DNA of 19,380 bases from Bacilli bacterium (GTDB taxonomy: Bacteria; Bacillota_I; Bacilli_A; RF39; UBA660): positions 1 through 19,380 of the forward strand of contig JAEDES010000022.1 of assembly GCA_016293205.1 (NCBI GenBank), in the 5' to 3' direction. The translations under genes were made by a program, and so were the position numbers. Below, piece by piece: positions 1 through 7,857 of this stretch (position 1 is its first letter; each line of letters opens with the position of its first letter). The notes under the pieces were generated by a model, which saw nothing but the letters and a program-made list of their open reading frames with translations, was not told the DNA's origin and searched no databases.

Positions 1-11
1 TTGTCGTGATT

Positions 12-40
12 ATAATATCATAATTTTTACAATTTGACAA
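12..40 (-). promoter_or_regulatory. Promoter for a gene beyond the left edge
   Basis: On the minus strand, TTGTCA (plus 35-40) is followed after exactly 17 bases by TATTAT (plus 12-17), with a TGA just before the -10 (extended -10). It lies just downstream of the mutS terminator and points out of the window, so it probably drives the next minus-strand gene. That gene is not visible here. Confidence 0.5.
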
Positions 41-58
41 AACTTAGATAATCATAAA

Positions 59-89
59 AAAGAAGTTATTTTTTACCTTTAACTTCTTT
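59..89 (-). terminator. mutS terminator containing the stop codon
   Basis: A perfect 10-bp stem (59-68 with 80-89) is followed on the minus strand by a U-run (complement of 56-60). The mutS stop codon at 66-68 is part of the stem, so the last codons also encode the terminator. It separates mutS from whatever follows; a mutL partner, if present downstream, would need its own promoter. Confidence 0.75.
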
Positions 90-2618
90 ATTTAATTCAT
101 ATAAGAAACTTAATGCTTCCATTGGAGTCATTTCTAATGGATTTATATCTTTTATTTTTTCTTCAACTTCATTTACTTTTGGTGTTGCTTCACTTTCAGT
201 TAATTCAAATAATGAGGTTTGTGTAAATGTTTCTTTCTTAATATTTTTCTTTTCATATACACTTAGTACATCATTTGCTCTTTCTATTAAAGATTCTGGT
301 AGTTTTGCAAGTGATGCTACATGGATTCCATAACTTTTATCTACTGCTCCTACTTTTACTTTATGCAAGAATGTAATAGAACCATTTTCTTCTATTGCAG
401 ATACATGAACATTTTTTAAATGTTTTAAATCTTTTTCTAGGACAGTTAATTCATGATAGTGAGTTGAAAACATTGTTTTTGCTTTAATTTTATCATGAAT
501 ATATTCAAGGATTGCTTGCGCTAAAGACATACCATCATATGTTGCAGTTCCTCTACCTAATTCATCAAATAATATTAAACTGTGTTCAGTAGCATTAGAA
601 ATTGCATAATTTGCTTCTTTCATTTCTACCATAAAAGTAGATTCTCCACTTACTAAGTCATCACTAGCACCAATTCTTGTAAAGATTTTATCAAAGACAG
701 GCATTGTACAACTCTTACAAGGTACAAAACATCCCATTTGAGCCATAATTACAGTAATTGCACATTGTCTCATATATGTTGACTTTCCAGCCATATTTGG
801 ACCTGTAATTAGTAAAATATCTGTTGTTTTATCCATAATAATATCATTTGGAATATATTTATCTTTCATTACTTGTTCTACAACCGGATGACGACATTCG
901 ATCATTTTGATTACTTTTTCATCTGTTAATTCAGGACGAGTAAATTTATAAGCATCAGATACAATTGAGAATGATTGTAACATATCTATTTCAGAGATTA
1001 TTTTAGCAAGGCGTTGTAATCCTTTGATATATCTTTTGACTACTTCTCTTATATCCATAAATAATTTATATTCTAAATTAATTATTTTTTCTTCAGCACC
1101 TAAAATAATATTTTCTTTTTCTTTTAATAATGGTGTTGTGAAACGTTCACAGTTTGCAAGAGTTTGTTTACGATCATAGCCAAATTCTTCTTTAACTAAG
1201 TTACATTGTCCTTTAGATACTTCAATATAATAACCAAATACTTTATTAAATCCTACTTTTAAGTTCTTGATACCAGTACGTTCTTTTTCTTGTTGCTCCA
1301 TCTCTAAGATAAAGTCTTTTGAACCACTACTTAGCTTCTTTAACTCATCAAGTTCTTCATTATAACCTGGTTTAATTAGTCTTCCTTCATGAAGAGTGAA
1401 TGGTGCATCTTCGTTAATAGTTGATTCAAGTAGAGAATATAAATCTTCAAATGTTTCAATTTTTTTATCATATTTTAATTCTTCTAATATCTTTTTAATT
1501 GTAGGTAAAGACTTTAATGATTGTTTTAATTGTAATAAGTCTTTAGCATTTAAATTACCATAAGTAATTCTTGAACATAATCTTTCTAAGTCATAAACAT
1601 TATCTAATTCTTTGATTAAATCATCTCTTAAAATAAATTCAGTAGAAAGTTTTGCAACAAAATCATAACGCCTTTCTATTTCATTTTTATTTGTAAGTGG
1701 ATTTTCAATATTATGTTTTAAAAATCTTGATCCCATAGCAGTTTTATTTTTATCTAGTAACCAAAGAAGTGAAAATTGTCTTTCTCTATTACGTAGAGTT
1801 TCTGTTAATTCTAGATTTTTCTTTGTATTTATATCAAATTCTAAGTATTCACTTGATTTAATTACTTGGGCTTTTTGTAAGTGATGCATATCACCTTTTT
1901 TAGTATCAATAATATAATGTAATAAGTGTTGTAATGTATTTACTAAGCGAATATCTTCTAAGTCTTTATAAATATATTCATAAGCTTTATCATTAGATGA
2001 TTCTTTTGTAATTGTTACAAGTACTTCATAGTTAGTTCTTAAGATTTCTACTATTTCTCTATCAATAGTATCATTTACAATTACTTCTTTAAATCCGTGT
2101 CTTGTTATTTCTTTAATTACTTGATCTTGTTCTCCTTCAACTAGAGTTATATAGACTTCTCCAGTTGAAATATCAATAAAACTAATTCCATAACAGTAAT
2201 TAAAATCATAAATGTTTGCAATAAAGTTATTTGATTTTGAATCAATATTTGAATCTAGCCTTGTTCCTTTTGTTATTACTTGAACTACATCTCTTTTAAC
2301 CATACCTTTTACTTCTTTAGGATCTTCTAATTGTTCACAGATGGCTACTTTGTATCCTTTTTCAATTAGAGTATCAGCGTATGATTGATAAGCATGATGA
2401 GGGACTCCACACATTGGAATTTTCTCTTCTAATCCTGCTTGTTTTCCTGTTAATGTAAGTTCTAATACATGTGAAGCAGTTACTGCATCATCAAAGAACA
2501 TTTCATAAAAATCTCCAAGTCTAAAAAAGATAATACTATCTTCGTATTTATCTTTGATTTCCATATATTGTAACATCATTGGACTTAGTTTGGTTCTGTC
2601 CACTTCACTTCTTTTCAT
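66..2618 (-). CDS. mutS: DNA mismatch repair protein MutS
   Basis: Cytoplasmic ATPase that recognises mispairs and small loops and recruits MutL to start repair. The 850-residue length is normal for bacterial MutS. The mismatch-stacking FYE motif is visible at residues 37-39 in the N-terminal domain. The connector, core and clamp regions follow. The ABC-type ATPase has its Walker A at about 606-614 (GPNMAGKST), then an ABC signature (SGESTFMVEM) and Walker B (LILFDELGRGT). A C-terminal extension of about 50 residues with charged helices follows. The start at 2618 is preceded by GGTGAAG and an extended -10 promoter (2641-2649), which fits a short leader of about 15 nt. It is transcribed alone, divergently from the dehydrogenase gene. 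No mutL lies in the window. Identification is secure. Confidence 0.98.
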   Translation of the reverse strand: MKRSEVDRTKLSPMMLQYMEIKDKYEDSIIFFRLGDFYEMFFDDAVTASHVLELTLTGKQAGLEEKIPMCGVPHHAYQSYADTLIEKGYKVAICEQLEDPKEVKGMVKRDVVQVITKGTRLDSNIDSKSNNFIANIYDFNYCYGISFIDISTGEVYITLVEGEQDQVIKEITRHGFKEVIVNDTIDREIVEILRTNYEVLVTITKESSNDKAYEYIYKDLEDIRLVNTLQHLLHYIIDTKKGDMHHLQKAQVIKSSEYLEFDINTKKNLELTETLRNRERQFSLLWLLDKNKTAMGSRFLKHNIENPLTNKNEIERRYDFVAKLSTEFILRDDLIKELDNVYDLERLCSRITYGNLNAKDLLQLKQSLKSLPTIKKILEELKYDKKIETFEDLYSLLESTINEDAPFTLHEGRLIKPGYNEELDELKKLSSGSKDFILEMEQQEKERTGIKNLKVGFNKVFGYYIEVSKGQCNLVKEEFGYDRKQTLANCERFTTPLLKEKENIILGAEEKIINLEYKLFMDIREVVKRYIKGLQRLAKIISEIDMLQSFSIVSDAYKFTRPELTDEKVIKMIECRHPVVEQVMKDKYIPNDIIMDKTTDILLITGPNMAGKSTYMRQCAITVIMAQMGCFVPCKSCTMPVFDKIFTRIGASDDLVSGESTFMVEMKEANYAISNATEHSLILFDELGRGTATYDGMSLAQAILEYIHDKIKAKTMFSTHYHELTVLEKDLKHLKNVHVSAIEENGSITFLHKVKVGAVDKSYGIHVASLAKLPESLIERANDVLSVYEKKNIKKETFTQTSLFELTESEATPKVNEVEEKIKDINPLEMTPMEALSFLYELNKEVKGKK

Positions 2619-2640
2619 TTTTACTTCACCACTGAGTTAT

Positions 2641-2649
2641 ATTATAACA
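2641..2649 (-). promoter_or_regulatory. mutS extended -10 promoter
   Basis: On the minus strand this reads TGTTATAAT, a perfect -10 hexamer with the TGn extension. The -35 region is weak. The expected start site is near 2634, giving a leader of about 15 nt that holds the GGTG ribosome binding site. Confidence 0.6.
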
Positions 2650-2700
2650 AAGAATTATTTCATAGTGAATAAAGTTTATACTTTTTTACATCTTTTTTGC

Positions 2701-2729
2701 TTGGTTATGTTATAAATTTGTGGTATTAT
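2701..2729 (+). promoter_or_regulatory. Promoter of the SDR gene
   Basis: TTGGTT (2701-2706), a 17-bp spacer and TATTAT (2724-2729) preceded by TGG (extended -10). An AGGAGG ribosome binding site follows at 2738-2743, just before the ATG at 2751, so the leader is only about 15 nt. Confidence 0.6.
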
Positions 2730-2750
2730 GTTATTGTAGGAGGCAGTAGT

Positions 2751-4007
2751 ATGAAGGATTATTTTGGTTATAAAGATAAAGTGTGTGTTGTTACTGGAGC
2801 TGCCAGTGGTATCGGAAGAAGCACAGTCGATTTATTACTTGATATGGGTGCGGTTGTTTATGCTATTGATATTAAAGATATAGAAATTCCTGGAGTAAAA
2901 AACTTTATTGCAGCTGATTTAAATAGTAAAGATGCAATAGATATGGCTTTTGAGGAGATTCCTAAGCAAATTGATTGTTTCTTTGGAATAGCTGGAGTTA
3001 GTGGTGTTAAATCTAACTACTACACTACTTTTACAGTTAACTATATTGCTAATAAATATATTACAGAGGCTTATTTAAAGAAAAGAATGGATCGTGGTGC
3101 GAGTATTTGTTTTGTTACTTCTACTGCAGGACTTCATTGGGAAAAGTATTCTAATGAATATTATGATTTTACAGTAGCTAGAACATGGACTGATATGATT
3201 AATGCTTTGCATAATCAAGCTAAAGAAACTACTCTTGGACTATTAGCTTATCCTTTATCAAAAAGAGCTTTAAATTATTATATGGCTGAACAAGCTGTAG
3301 AATTATCAAGACGTGGTATTAGAGTTAACGCTGTTCTTCCTGGTAGTACCGAAACTGGTATGATTGATGAATTTAGTATGGCTGCTGGTGGAGAAAAAGA
3401 ATTAATTGATCAAACTGGTGTTATGGGTAGAATTGCTAATCCAGATGAGATGGCTGAAGCCGTTGTTTATTTAAATAGTGATATGGCTAGATTTATTACT
3501 GGGCTACCTCTTGTAGTTGATGGTGGAGCTCATACAATGGTTAAACTTAAACTTAGAAAAGATCGTATGAAAGTACATGTTGGATGGAAATTTTTTAATA
3601 CTGATTTCTTCCAAAATTTATTAAAGAAACGTTTAGGTGCTGCTGATGTTGAACCTAAAGTAGAAAAAGTATCAATGGGAATTGATCCTGTTGAAGTTGT
3701 TAATACTTCTAATTTAACTCCTGTTGTTAATACTATTATGGAAGCAAGCAATAGAACTGAACATCAAACTATTTATCAAACTGAAGAAGTTAATGATCCT
3801 ACTAATGTTAATATTAATGATTATAAAGATTGTAAGGATATAAATAATAACATTTCAGAAGAAAAAGATGATGAGTTAGTTATTGAGCCTTTAAAAAATA
3901 AAGATGTTTTTGAAAGCGATACTGAAGTTTTAGAAGAATTAACTGAAGAAGATACTGAAATATTAGAAGAAAAGAAAGAACCAGAAACAGAAATATTAGA
4001 ATTTTAA
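2751..4007 (+). CDS. Short-chain dehydrogenase, 3-alpha-hydroxysteroid dehydrogenase-like, with acidic C-terminal tail
   Basis: Cytoplasmic NAD(P)-dependent oxidoreductase of 418 residues. The start at 2751 is chosen because AGGAGG ends 8 bases upstream; an in-frame ATG at 2697 lies inside the promoter. The Rossmann glycine motif TGAASGIG is at 15-22. The proposed catalytic set is N97, S124, Y167 and K171 (YPLSK). The 43-residue gap between Ser and Tyr is much longer than in ordinary SDRs. It recalls the 3-alpha-HSD/carbonyl reductase of Comamonas (Ser114-Tyr155), as do the PGSTETGM and VDGG segments. The SDR fold ends near residue 265. About 150 further residues follow, starting basic and becoming very acidic, with three TE(V/I)LE repeats at the end (391-417). 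That tail is not part of any SDR I know. A steroid or bile-acid substrate is only a guess; SDR membership is secure. Confidence 0.85.
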   Translation: MKDYFGYKDKVCVVTGAASGIGRSTVDLLLDMGAVVYAIDIKDIEIPGVKNFIAADLNSKDAIDMAFEEIPKQIDCFFGIAGVSGVKSNYYTTFTVNYIANKYITEAYLKKRMDRGASICFVTSTAGLHWEKYSNEYYDFTVARTWTDMINALHNQAKETTLGLLAYPLSKRALNYYMAEQAVELSRRGIRVNAVLPGSTETGMIDEFSMAAGGEKELIDQTGVMGRIANPDEMAEAVVYLNSDMARFITGLPLVVDGGAHTMVKLKLRKDRMKVHVGWKFFNTDFFQNLLKKRLGAADVEPKVEKVSMGIDPVEVVNTSNLTPVVNTIMEASNRTEHQTIYQTEEVNDPTNVNINDYKDCKDINNNISEEKDDELVIEPLKNKDVFESDTEVLEELTEEDTEILEEKKEPETEILEF

Positions 4008-4030
4008 AAAGAACCATAAAGGTTCTTTTT
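4006..4030. terminator. Bidirectional terminator between the convergent SDR and VirD4-like genes
   Basis: A perfect 10-bp stem (4006-4015 with 4021-4030) and a 5-base loop, A-rich on the left and T-rich on the right, so it can work in both directions. It overlaps the SDR stop (4005-4007) and abuts the stop of the minus-strand gene (4031-4033). Confidence 0.85.
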
Positions 4031-5377
4031 TTATAAACTAAAATTATTAACGATGTTTTCAATACGTTTTGGCATTTCATTTGGTATATCTTCATATCCC
4101 CATGGTGTTTGATAATCTGGTAATAATTTAGTTCTAAATGGCATCATTCTTGGCATAATAATGATCGATTCAAAATTAGACATTGTTTTTAATTCTTCTG
4201 GTGTTATTAATGGAACAATATTTCCATCTACTAATTGATTACCACAATATGCAGATATTTCTTCTAATGTATATATATCATTTGCAAGTAAATAAATTAT
4301 ATTACCGAAACACATTTTTAATATTTCAGCATCTTCTTTAGAATACATTGTTTCTAAATGTTTATATGATTGAATAACCACAGTAAATCTAACATTAATT
4401 GATCTTGAGAAAGCAATTAATTTAGAGAAATCTTTAATTGGAATTAAACTATCAAATTCATCTAATAATATACTTAAAGTTTTTTCCTTTTTACCAAAGA
4501 AGTTAACTCCTTCTACTACTTGGTTTACAAATAATGGAATTAAATTATCACAATAGTTTGTGTGTCCATTAATAATAAATAATGCTGTTTGTTTATTGCT
4601 TAATTCACATATATCAAAATCTGATGCTGATAACATATTAGATAAGTTTTCTCTCGAGATGTATTTCTTCATTTTTTGATTAAATACTGAAATTATACTT
4701 CCTCTTGTTTCTGTTGGAGCATTTAGTGTTCCTACTAAGTTTAAATATATATTGGAGTTTTTATCTAATTTAGAGATAAAGTTTTCTCTAAGTTTTTCAT
4801 CTAATAATTGATTACTTAAAGAACAAATACTGCTTAAATGAATTTCGTCGTTTGAGGCATTTTCAAATAAATATAATGCTAATCCTGTGAAGTAATCAAT
4901 TGTTGAATTGATCCAGAATGGATCTGATGAATCTTTTGGATCAAAGAATAAGTAATATCCTAAGTCTTCTAATAATTTAATTGATTTATCTTTATTTTGT
5001 TTATACATTCTAGCAGGTAATTCTAATGGATTCCAACTATTTCCTAGAGTAGCATCATCAAAGTTTAATACCGTTACTTCATATCCTTCACTTATTAATC
5101 TATTTGATAATTTTGTATATAACTCCCCTTTTGGGTCGTTGATTACAAATGGTTCTTTAGCCATCATTGCTAGTCTTAATGTTGGCAAAATAATTGATTG
5201 AGTTTTACCACTACCTGTGCAACCAATTACTAAGTTGTGAGCTTCTTTATCACTTATATATAAGTAATTATCATCATAAGTAATTGGAGTTCCTACCTTT
5301 CTTAATACAGTATCATTATTTACTGGTGTAAGTTTGGCAATCATTTCTTCTTTTGATGTCCAACGAGCATATGTCAT
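4031..5377 (-). CDS. Solitary VirD4/TraG-type coupling ATPase (T4SS-DNA transfer family)
   Basis: A 448-residue P-loop ATPase of the VirD4/TraG type, whose members feed DNA or protein into type IV secretion machines. Walker A is GCTGSGKT at 52-59, followed by the family's DPKGEL segment at 81-86 and Walker B (LSILLDEF, 301-308) with the acidic pair at 306-307. A Gln at 336 (VVIQSY) fits the conserved post-Walker-B glutamine. The N-terminal membrane helices of full-length VirD4/TraG are absent, so this is a soluble version. The start is set by AAAGGAGAGG (5383-5392); an in-frame ATG further up overlaps that ribosome binding site. No relaxase, pilus, VirB4/VirB6 or other transfer gene is nearby, so a role in conjugation is unproven. 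It faces a divergent AraC-type regulator. Family is fairly certain, function is not. Confidence 0.85.
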   Translation of the reverse strand: MTYARWTSKEEMIAKLTPVNNDTVLRKVGTPITYDDNYLYISDKEAHNLVIGCTGSGKTQSIILPTLRLAMMAKEPFVINDPKGELYTKLSNRLISEGYEVTVLNFDDATLGNSWNPLELPARMYKQNKDKSIKLLEDLGYYLFFDPKDSSDPFWINSTIDYFTGLALYLFENASNDEIHLSSICSLSNQLLDEKLRENFISKLDKNSNIYLNLVGTLNAPTETRGSIISVFNQKMKKYISRENLSNMLSASDFDICELSNKQTALFIINGHTNYCDNLIPLFVNQVVEGVNFFGKKEKTLSILLDEFDSLIPIKDFSKLIAFSRSINVRFTVVIQSYKHLETMYSKEDAEILKMCFGNIIYLLANDIYTLEEISAYCGNQLVDGNIVPLITPEELKTMSNFESIIIMPRMMPFRTKLLPDYQTPWGYEDIPNEMPKRIENIVNNFSL

Positions 5378-5416
5378 AATATCCTCTCCTTTCATTTACC
5401 ATTTAACCATAAAAAG

Positions 5417-5422
5417 TGTCAA
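5417..5422 (-). promoter_or_regulatory. Consensus -35 lacking a good -10, upstream of the VirD4-like gene
   Basis: On the minus strand this is a perfect TTGACA, about 40 bases before the start codon, but the expected -10 window holds only TAAATG-like sequence. A promoter with an orphan -35 may depend on an activator. The divergent AraC-type gene is the obvious candidate, by position only. Confidence 0.3.
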
Positions 5423-5467
5423 ATAATTTAAACAATAACGACTTTTAATATTTTAGGTATTTTTTAA

Positions 5468-5476
5468 TGATATAAT
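5468..5476 (+). promoter_or_regulatory. Extended -10 promoter of the AraC-type gene
   Basis: TGATATAAT, a perfect extended -10, with no convincing -35. The predicted start site falls at about 5483, at the GGAGGG ribosome binding site itself, so the leader would be only about 10 nt. Confidence 0.55.
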
Positions 5477-5493
5477 AATATTGGAGGGATAAT

Positions 5494-5958
5494 ATGTATT
5501 CTAATGAATTAGTCGTTAAGATGTTAAATTACATTGATGATAATTTATATAAAAGAATTACTATGGATGAGATTAGTTCTATCTTTTATTTTAATAAAGA
5601 TTATCTTATGAGAATATTTAAAAAAGAATTAGATATTACAATTATGGATTATATTAATAAAAGAAGAATATATAATTCATTAGAATTACTTAAAAACACT
5701 GATGATTTAGTTATTAAGATTGCTTTAAATAGTGGTTATTCTTCGTTAGAATATTATTCTGAAACTTTTACTAAAATATTAGGTGTTTCTCCGTTAACTT
5801 ATAGAAAATTTACTAAAGTTAATAGTCAAATAAGTGATAAGGAGTTAGAAATTATTAGAACTAGGTTACCTGATATTAGTTCTTTATTAAAACGAATAGA
5901 TATTTATAAGAATAATATTAAACGTAGTGAAGTTAAAAAGATTTGTTTATTCAAATAA
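5494..5958 (+). CDS. AraC-family transcriptional regulator, DNA-binding domain only
   Basis: A 154-residue protein. Residues about 5-105 form the paired helix-turn-helix domain of AraC/XylS regulators: first helix-turn-helix around 22-42, and the family signature from GYSS (81-84) through the YYSETF and GVSPLTYRK segments to about 105. Usual AraC proteins carry a separate ligand-binding domain. Here there is only a 50-residue tail ending in basic residues, so it resembles MarA/SoxS-type single-domain regulators, controlled by abundance or by a partner. GGAGGG sits 6 bases before the ATG. It is divergent from the VirD4-like gene across a 116-bp gap, and control of that gene is an inference from layout. 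Family assignment is secure. Confidence 0.9.
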   Translation: MYSNELVVKMLNYIDDNLYKRITMDEISSIFYFNKDYLMRIFKKELDITIMDYINKRRIYNSLELLKNTDDLVIKIALNSGYSSLEYYSETFTKILGVSPLTYRKFTKVNSQISDKELEIIRTRLPDISSLLKRIDIYKNNIKRSEVKKICLFK

Positions 5959-5987
5959 AATAAAAGAGACTAAGTCTCTTTTATTTT
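5957..5987. terminator. Bidirectional terminator between araC-type gene and gltX
   Basis: A perfect 14-bp stem (5957-5970 with 5974-5987) and a 3-base loop, A-rich on the left and T-rich on the right. It overlaps the last bases of the AraC-type gene and contains the gltX stop codon (5981-5983). Confidence 0.85.
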
Positions 5988-7633
5988 TGGGATTTTTCAA
6001 ATGAATTAATTCTTTCATTAATTCTATCTTTACCTAGAACTTTCATGATTGAGAATAAATCTGGTGATTTAGTTCTTCCTGTTACCATTACACGAATAGC
6101 TTCACATAAGTCACCAACATGTCCTTTAAATGCTTCTGGATCCTTTTTATAGTCTTTTGGACTAGCAGCATATCCATTTTCTAAAGCATATTCTTTTACT
6201 GTTTGGAACCATTCATCATTTGTTACATCTAAGTTTAATTTAGTATTAACATAGTTTCTTACTAATTCTACATCATATGTTTTTTCTGAGTCTAATTTGG
6301 AGAAGTTTTCTTTCTCAAATAATGAATCGATTGCATATGAGAATTCTTCTTTAACATCTGAGTATTTTGCAATATCTTTACGTGGACGATCTCCATCTTT
6401 TTCAATTGATAAGAATTTAATCATATCTTCTTTATTATCTTTTAATAATTTGTTATATTCTTGATCAAACTTTTCAGTATATTTTAATGTTTCTTCATAT
6501 ACTTCTTCTCCACTCTTACGAGAGAAGTAAGTTTTTGAAATATTATTTAATTTGTCTAAATCGAATAATGTTCCACCGATAGCCATTTTATCAAATGTAA
6601 ATGTGAAGTCTTCAATCTTTTTATCTGTATTATTTAAATACCATTCTTCAAAGTTAGAGTTTAGGATTGTTGCTAGATAAAGTTTAACTGCTTCAATTGG
6701 TAATCCTACTTCCTCATAGTATGATACTTTTGCTTCTGGGTCTTTTCTTTTTGATAATTTTCTGATTGTTCCTTCTTCTTTTTTTGTTACTGGAGCGATA
6801 TGTGCATATTCAGGTTGTTTAAATCCTAAGATTTGGAATAATTGAATATGTAGAGGTACACTTGATACCCATTCATCTCCTCTAATAACATGAGTTGTAT
6901 GCATTAAGTGATCATCAATTGCATGAGCGAAGTGATATGTTGGAGTTCCATCTTTTTTAAGAAGTACTGTATCCATATCATGCTCTGGGAATTTCATTTT
7001 TCCTTTGATACAATCTACTAATTCTACTGTGTTGTTTGCATTACCAGGAGATTTTAATCTTATTACATATTCTTCGCCTGCTGCAATTCTTGATTTAACT
7101 TCTTCTAAGTCTAAATCTCTATCTACTGCATAATGTCCATAAATACCTAGTTTAGTTTTATTTATTTCTTGTTCTTCTCTGATTGATGCAATTTCTTCTT
7201 CTTTCATAAAACATGGATAAGCATATCCTTGTACAATTAAATCTTTTACATAAGTTTGATAGATTTCATTTCTTTCAGATTGAATATAAGGACCATATTC
7301 TCCTCCTGCTAAAGGAGATTCATCTGGAATAATATCAAATGCTTTAAGGTCATTAAAAATACCTTCGATACCATTTTCTACACTTCTTTTTTGATCTGTA
7401 TCTTCAATTCTTAAAAAGAATTTACCTTGAGATTGTTTTGCATAGATAGCATCAATGAATGCTACTAAAAGACTACCCATATGTACAAAGCCTGTTGGAG
7501 ATGGTCCAAATCTTGTTACCATTGCTCCTTCTGGTAAATTCCTTTCTGGATACATTTTTTCATAATATTCTCTATCATGTTTAATATTTGGAAAGATTAA
7601 TTCTGCTAATTCAATTCTTTCGTTTTTTTCCAT
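5981..7633 (-). CDS. gltX: Glutamyl-tRNA synthetase
   Basis: Class I aminoacyl-tRNA synthetase that charges tRNA-Glu in the cytoplasm. The HIGH-type motif appears as HMGS (51-54) inside FGPSPTGFVHMG, preceded by an unusually long N-terminal extension of about 40 residues. The RIEDTD motif is at 75-80. The KMSKS loop is KLSKR (292-296). At 550 residues it is longer than the usual 470-490, the excess being spread over the N-terminus and the anticodon-binding half. The start at 7633 is preceded by AAAGAGGTG. It has its own promoter (7661-7689) and no T-box-like leader. Whether it also charges tRNA-Gln (non-discriminating, with GatCAB) cannot be read from this window. Identification is secure. 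Confidence 0.96.
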   Translation of the reverse strand: MEKNERIELAELIFPNIKHDREYYEKMYPERNLPEGAMVTRFGPSPTGFVHMGSLLVAFIDAIYAKQSQGKFFLRIEDTDQKRSVENGIEGIFNDLKAFDIIPDESPLAGGEYGPYIQSERNEIYQTYVKDLIVQGYAYPCFMKEEEIASIREEQEINKTKLGIYGHYAVDRDLDLEEVKSRIAAGEEYVIRLKSPGNANNTVELVDCIKGKMKFPEHDMDTVLLKKDGTPTYHFAHAIDDHLMHTTHVIRGDEWVSSVPLHIQLFQILGFKQPEYAHIAPVTKKEEGTIRKLSKRKDPEAKVSYYEEVGLPIEAVKLYLATILNSNFEEWYLNNTDKKIEDFTFTFDKMAIGGTLFDLDKLNNISKTYFSRKSGEEVYEETLKYTEKFDQEYNKLLKDNKEDMIKFLSIEKDGDRPRKDIAKYSDVKEEFSYAIDSLFEKENFSKLDSEKTYDVELVRNYVNTKLNLDVTNDEWFQTVKEYALENGYAASPKDYKKDPEAFKGHVGDLCEAIRVMVTGRTKSPDLFSIMKVLGKDRINERINSFEKSQK

Positions 7634-7660
7634 TATTACACCTCTTTCAATTCATATATA

Positions 7661-7689
7661 ATTCTATACTATATATATTTAAAAATCAA
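7661..7689 (-). promoter_or_regulatory. gltX promoter
   Basis: On the minus strand, TTGATT (plus 7684-7689), a 17-bp spacer and TAGAAT (plus 7661-7666). It starts only a few bases beyond the U-run of the upstream terminator, so gltX looks independently transcribed with a leader of about 25 nt. Confidence 0.5.
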
Positions 7690-7696
7690 ATAAAAA

Positions 7697-7729
7697 AACA
7701 AAGGATTAACTTTTAATTAGTCCTTTGTT
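7697..7729 (-). terminator. Terminator of the short unit upstream of gltX
   Basis: A 9-bp stem (7697-7705 with 7721-7729), extended by a few inner A-T pairs after one mismatch, followed on the minus strand by about seven U. It ends the short transcript and any read-through from the DUF6512-like gene, which has no terminator of its own. Confidence 0.75.
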
Positions 7730-7777
7730 CTTCTTAAAGACATTATAAATTTTATATATAATAAATAATGTTGTCAT
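7706..7777 (-). CDS. Possible 23-residue hydrophobic/basic peptide
   Basis: ATG at 7777 opens a 23-codon frame ending TAA at 7706-7708. The product has a hydrophobic aromatic first half (about residues 4-14) and a lysine-rich end, the shape of small membrane-active peptides such as type I toxins. An AAGGGGAAG stretch lies upstream, but GGGG is 12 bases from the ATG, longer than ideal; an in-frame TTG three codons earlier is too close to it. The last codons lie in the terminator hairpin. I recognise no family, and a short frame of this size can arise by chance in AT-rich DNA. What raises it above noise is the dedicated promoter and terminator around it. Confidence 0.25.
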   Translation of the reverse strand: MTTLFIIYKIYNVFKKNKGLIKS

Positions 7778-7824
7778 TATATTCAACTTCCCCTTTAGTC
7801 TCCCCTTTTTTTGAAGACTGCTAT

Positions 7825-7853
7825 ATTATATCATATTTATTAAAAAAATGCAA
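7825..7853 (-). promoter_or_regulatory. Strong promoter of the short unit
   Basis: On the minus strand, TTGCAT (plus 7848-7853), exactly 17 bases, then a perfect TATAAT (plus 7825-7830) preceded by TGA. This is among the best promoters in the window, yet no sizeable gene starts downstream before the terminator 100 bases away. Confidence 0.65.
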
Positions 7854-7857
7854 ATTT

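Larger units (their letters stand above)
7690..7818 (-). ncRNA. Predicted short transcript (about 130 nt) between the DUF6512-like gene and gltX
   Basis: A strong promoter (7825-7853) and an intrinsic terminator (7697-7729) bracket a unit with no long ORF. Its 5' part can form AGTCT/AGACT with GGGG in the loop, and AAGGGGA occurs twice. It may be a small RNA or the message for the 23-residue peptide at 7706-7777. It matches no RNA family I can recognise (no T-box, SRP, 6S or tmRNA features). The 5' end is predicted from the -10 spacing. Confidence 0.45.

Noticed and set aside
3530..4095. Minus-strand ORFs opposite the SDR C-terminal region
   Set aside because: They overlap a well-supported gene and a terminator and lack start signals.
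7634..7857. T-box riboswitch or attenuator leader for gltX
   Set aside because: No T-box sequence (AGGGTGGNACCGCG-like) or specifier loop is visible, the region before the terminator is too short, and gltX has its own promoter after the terminator.
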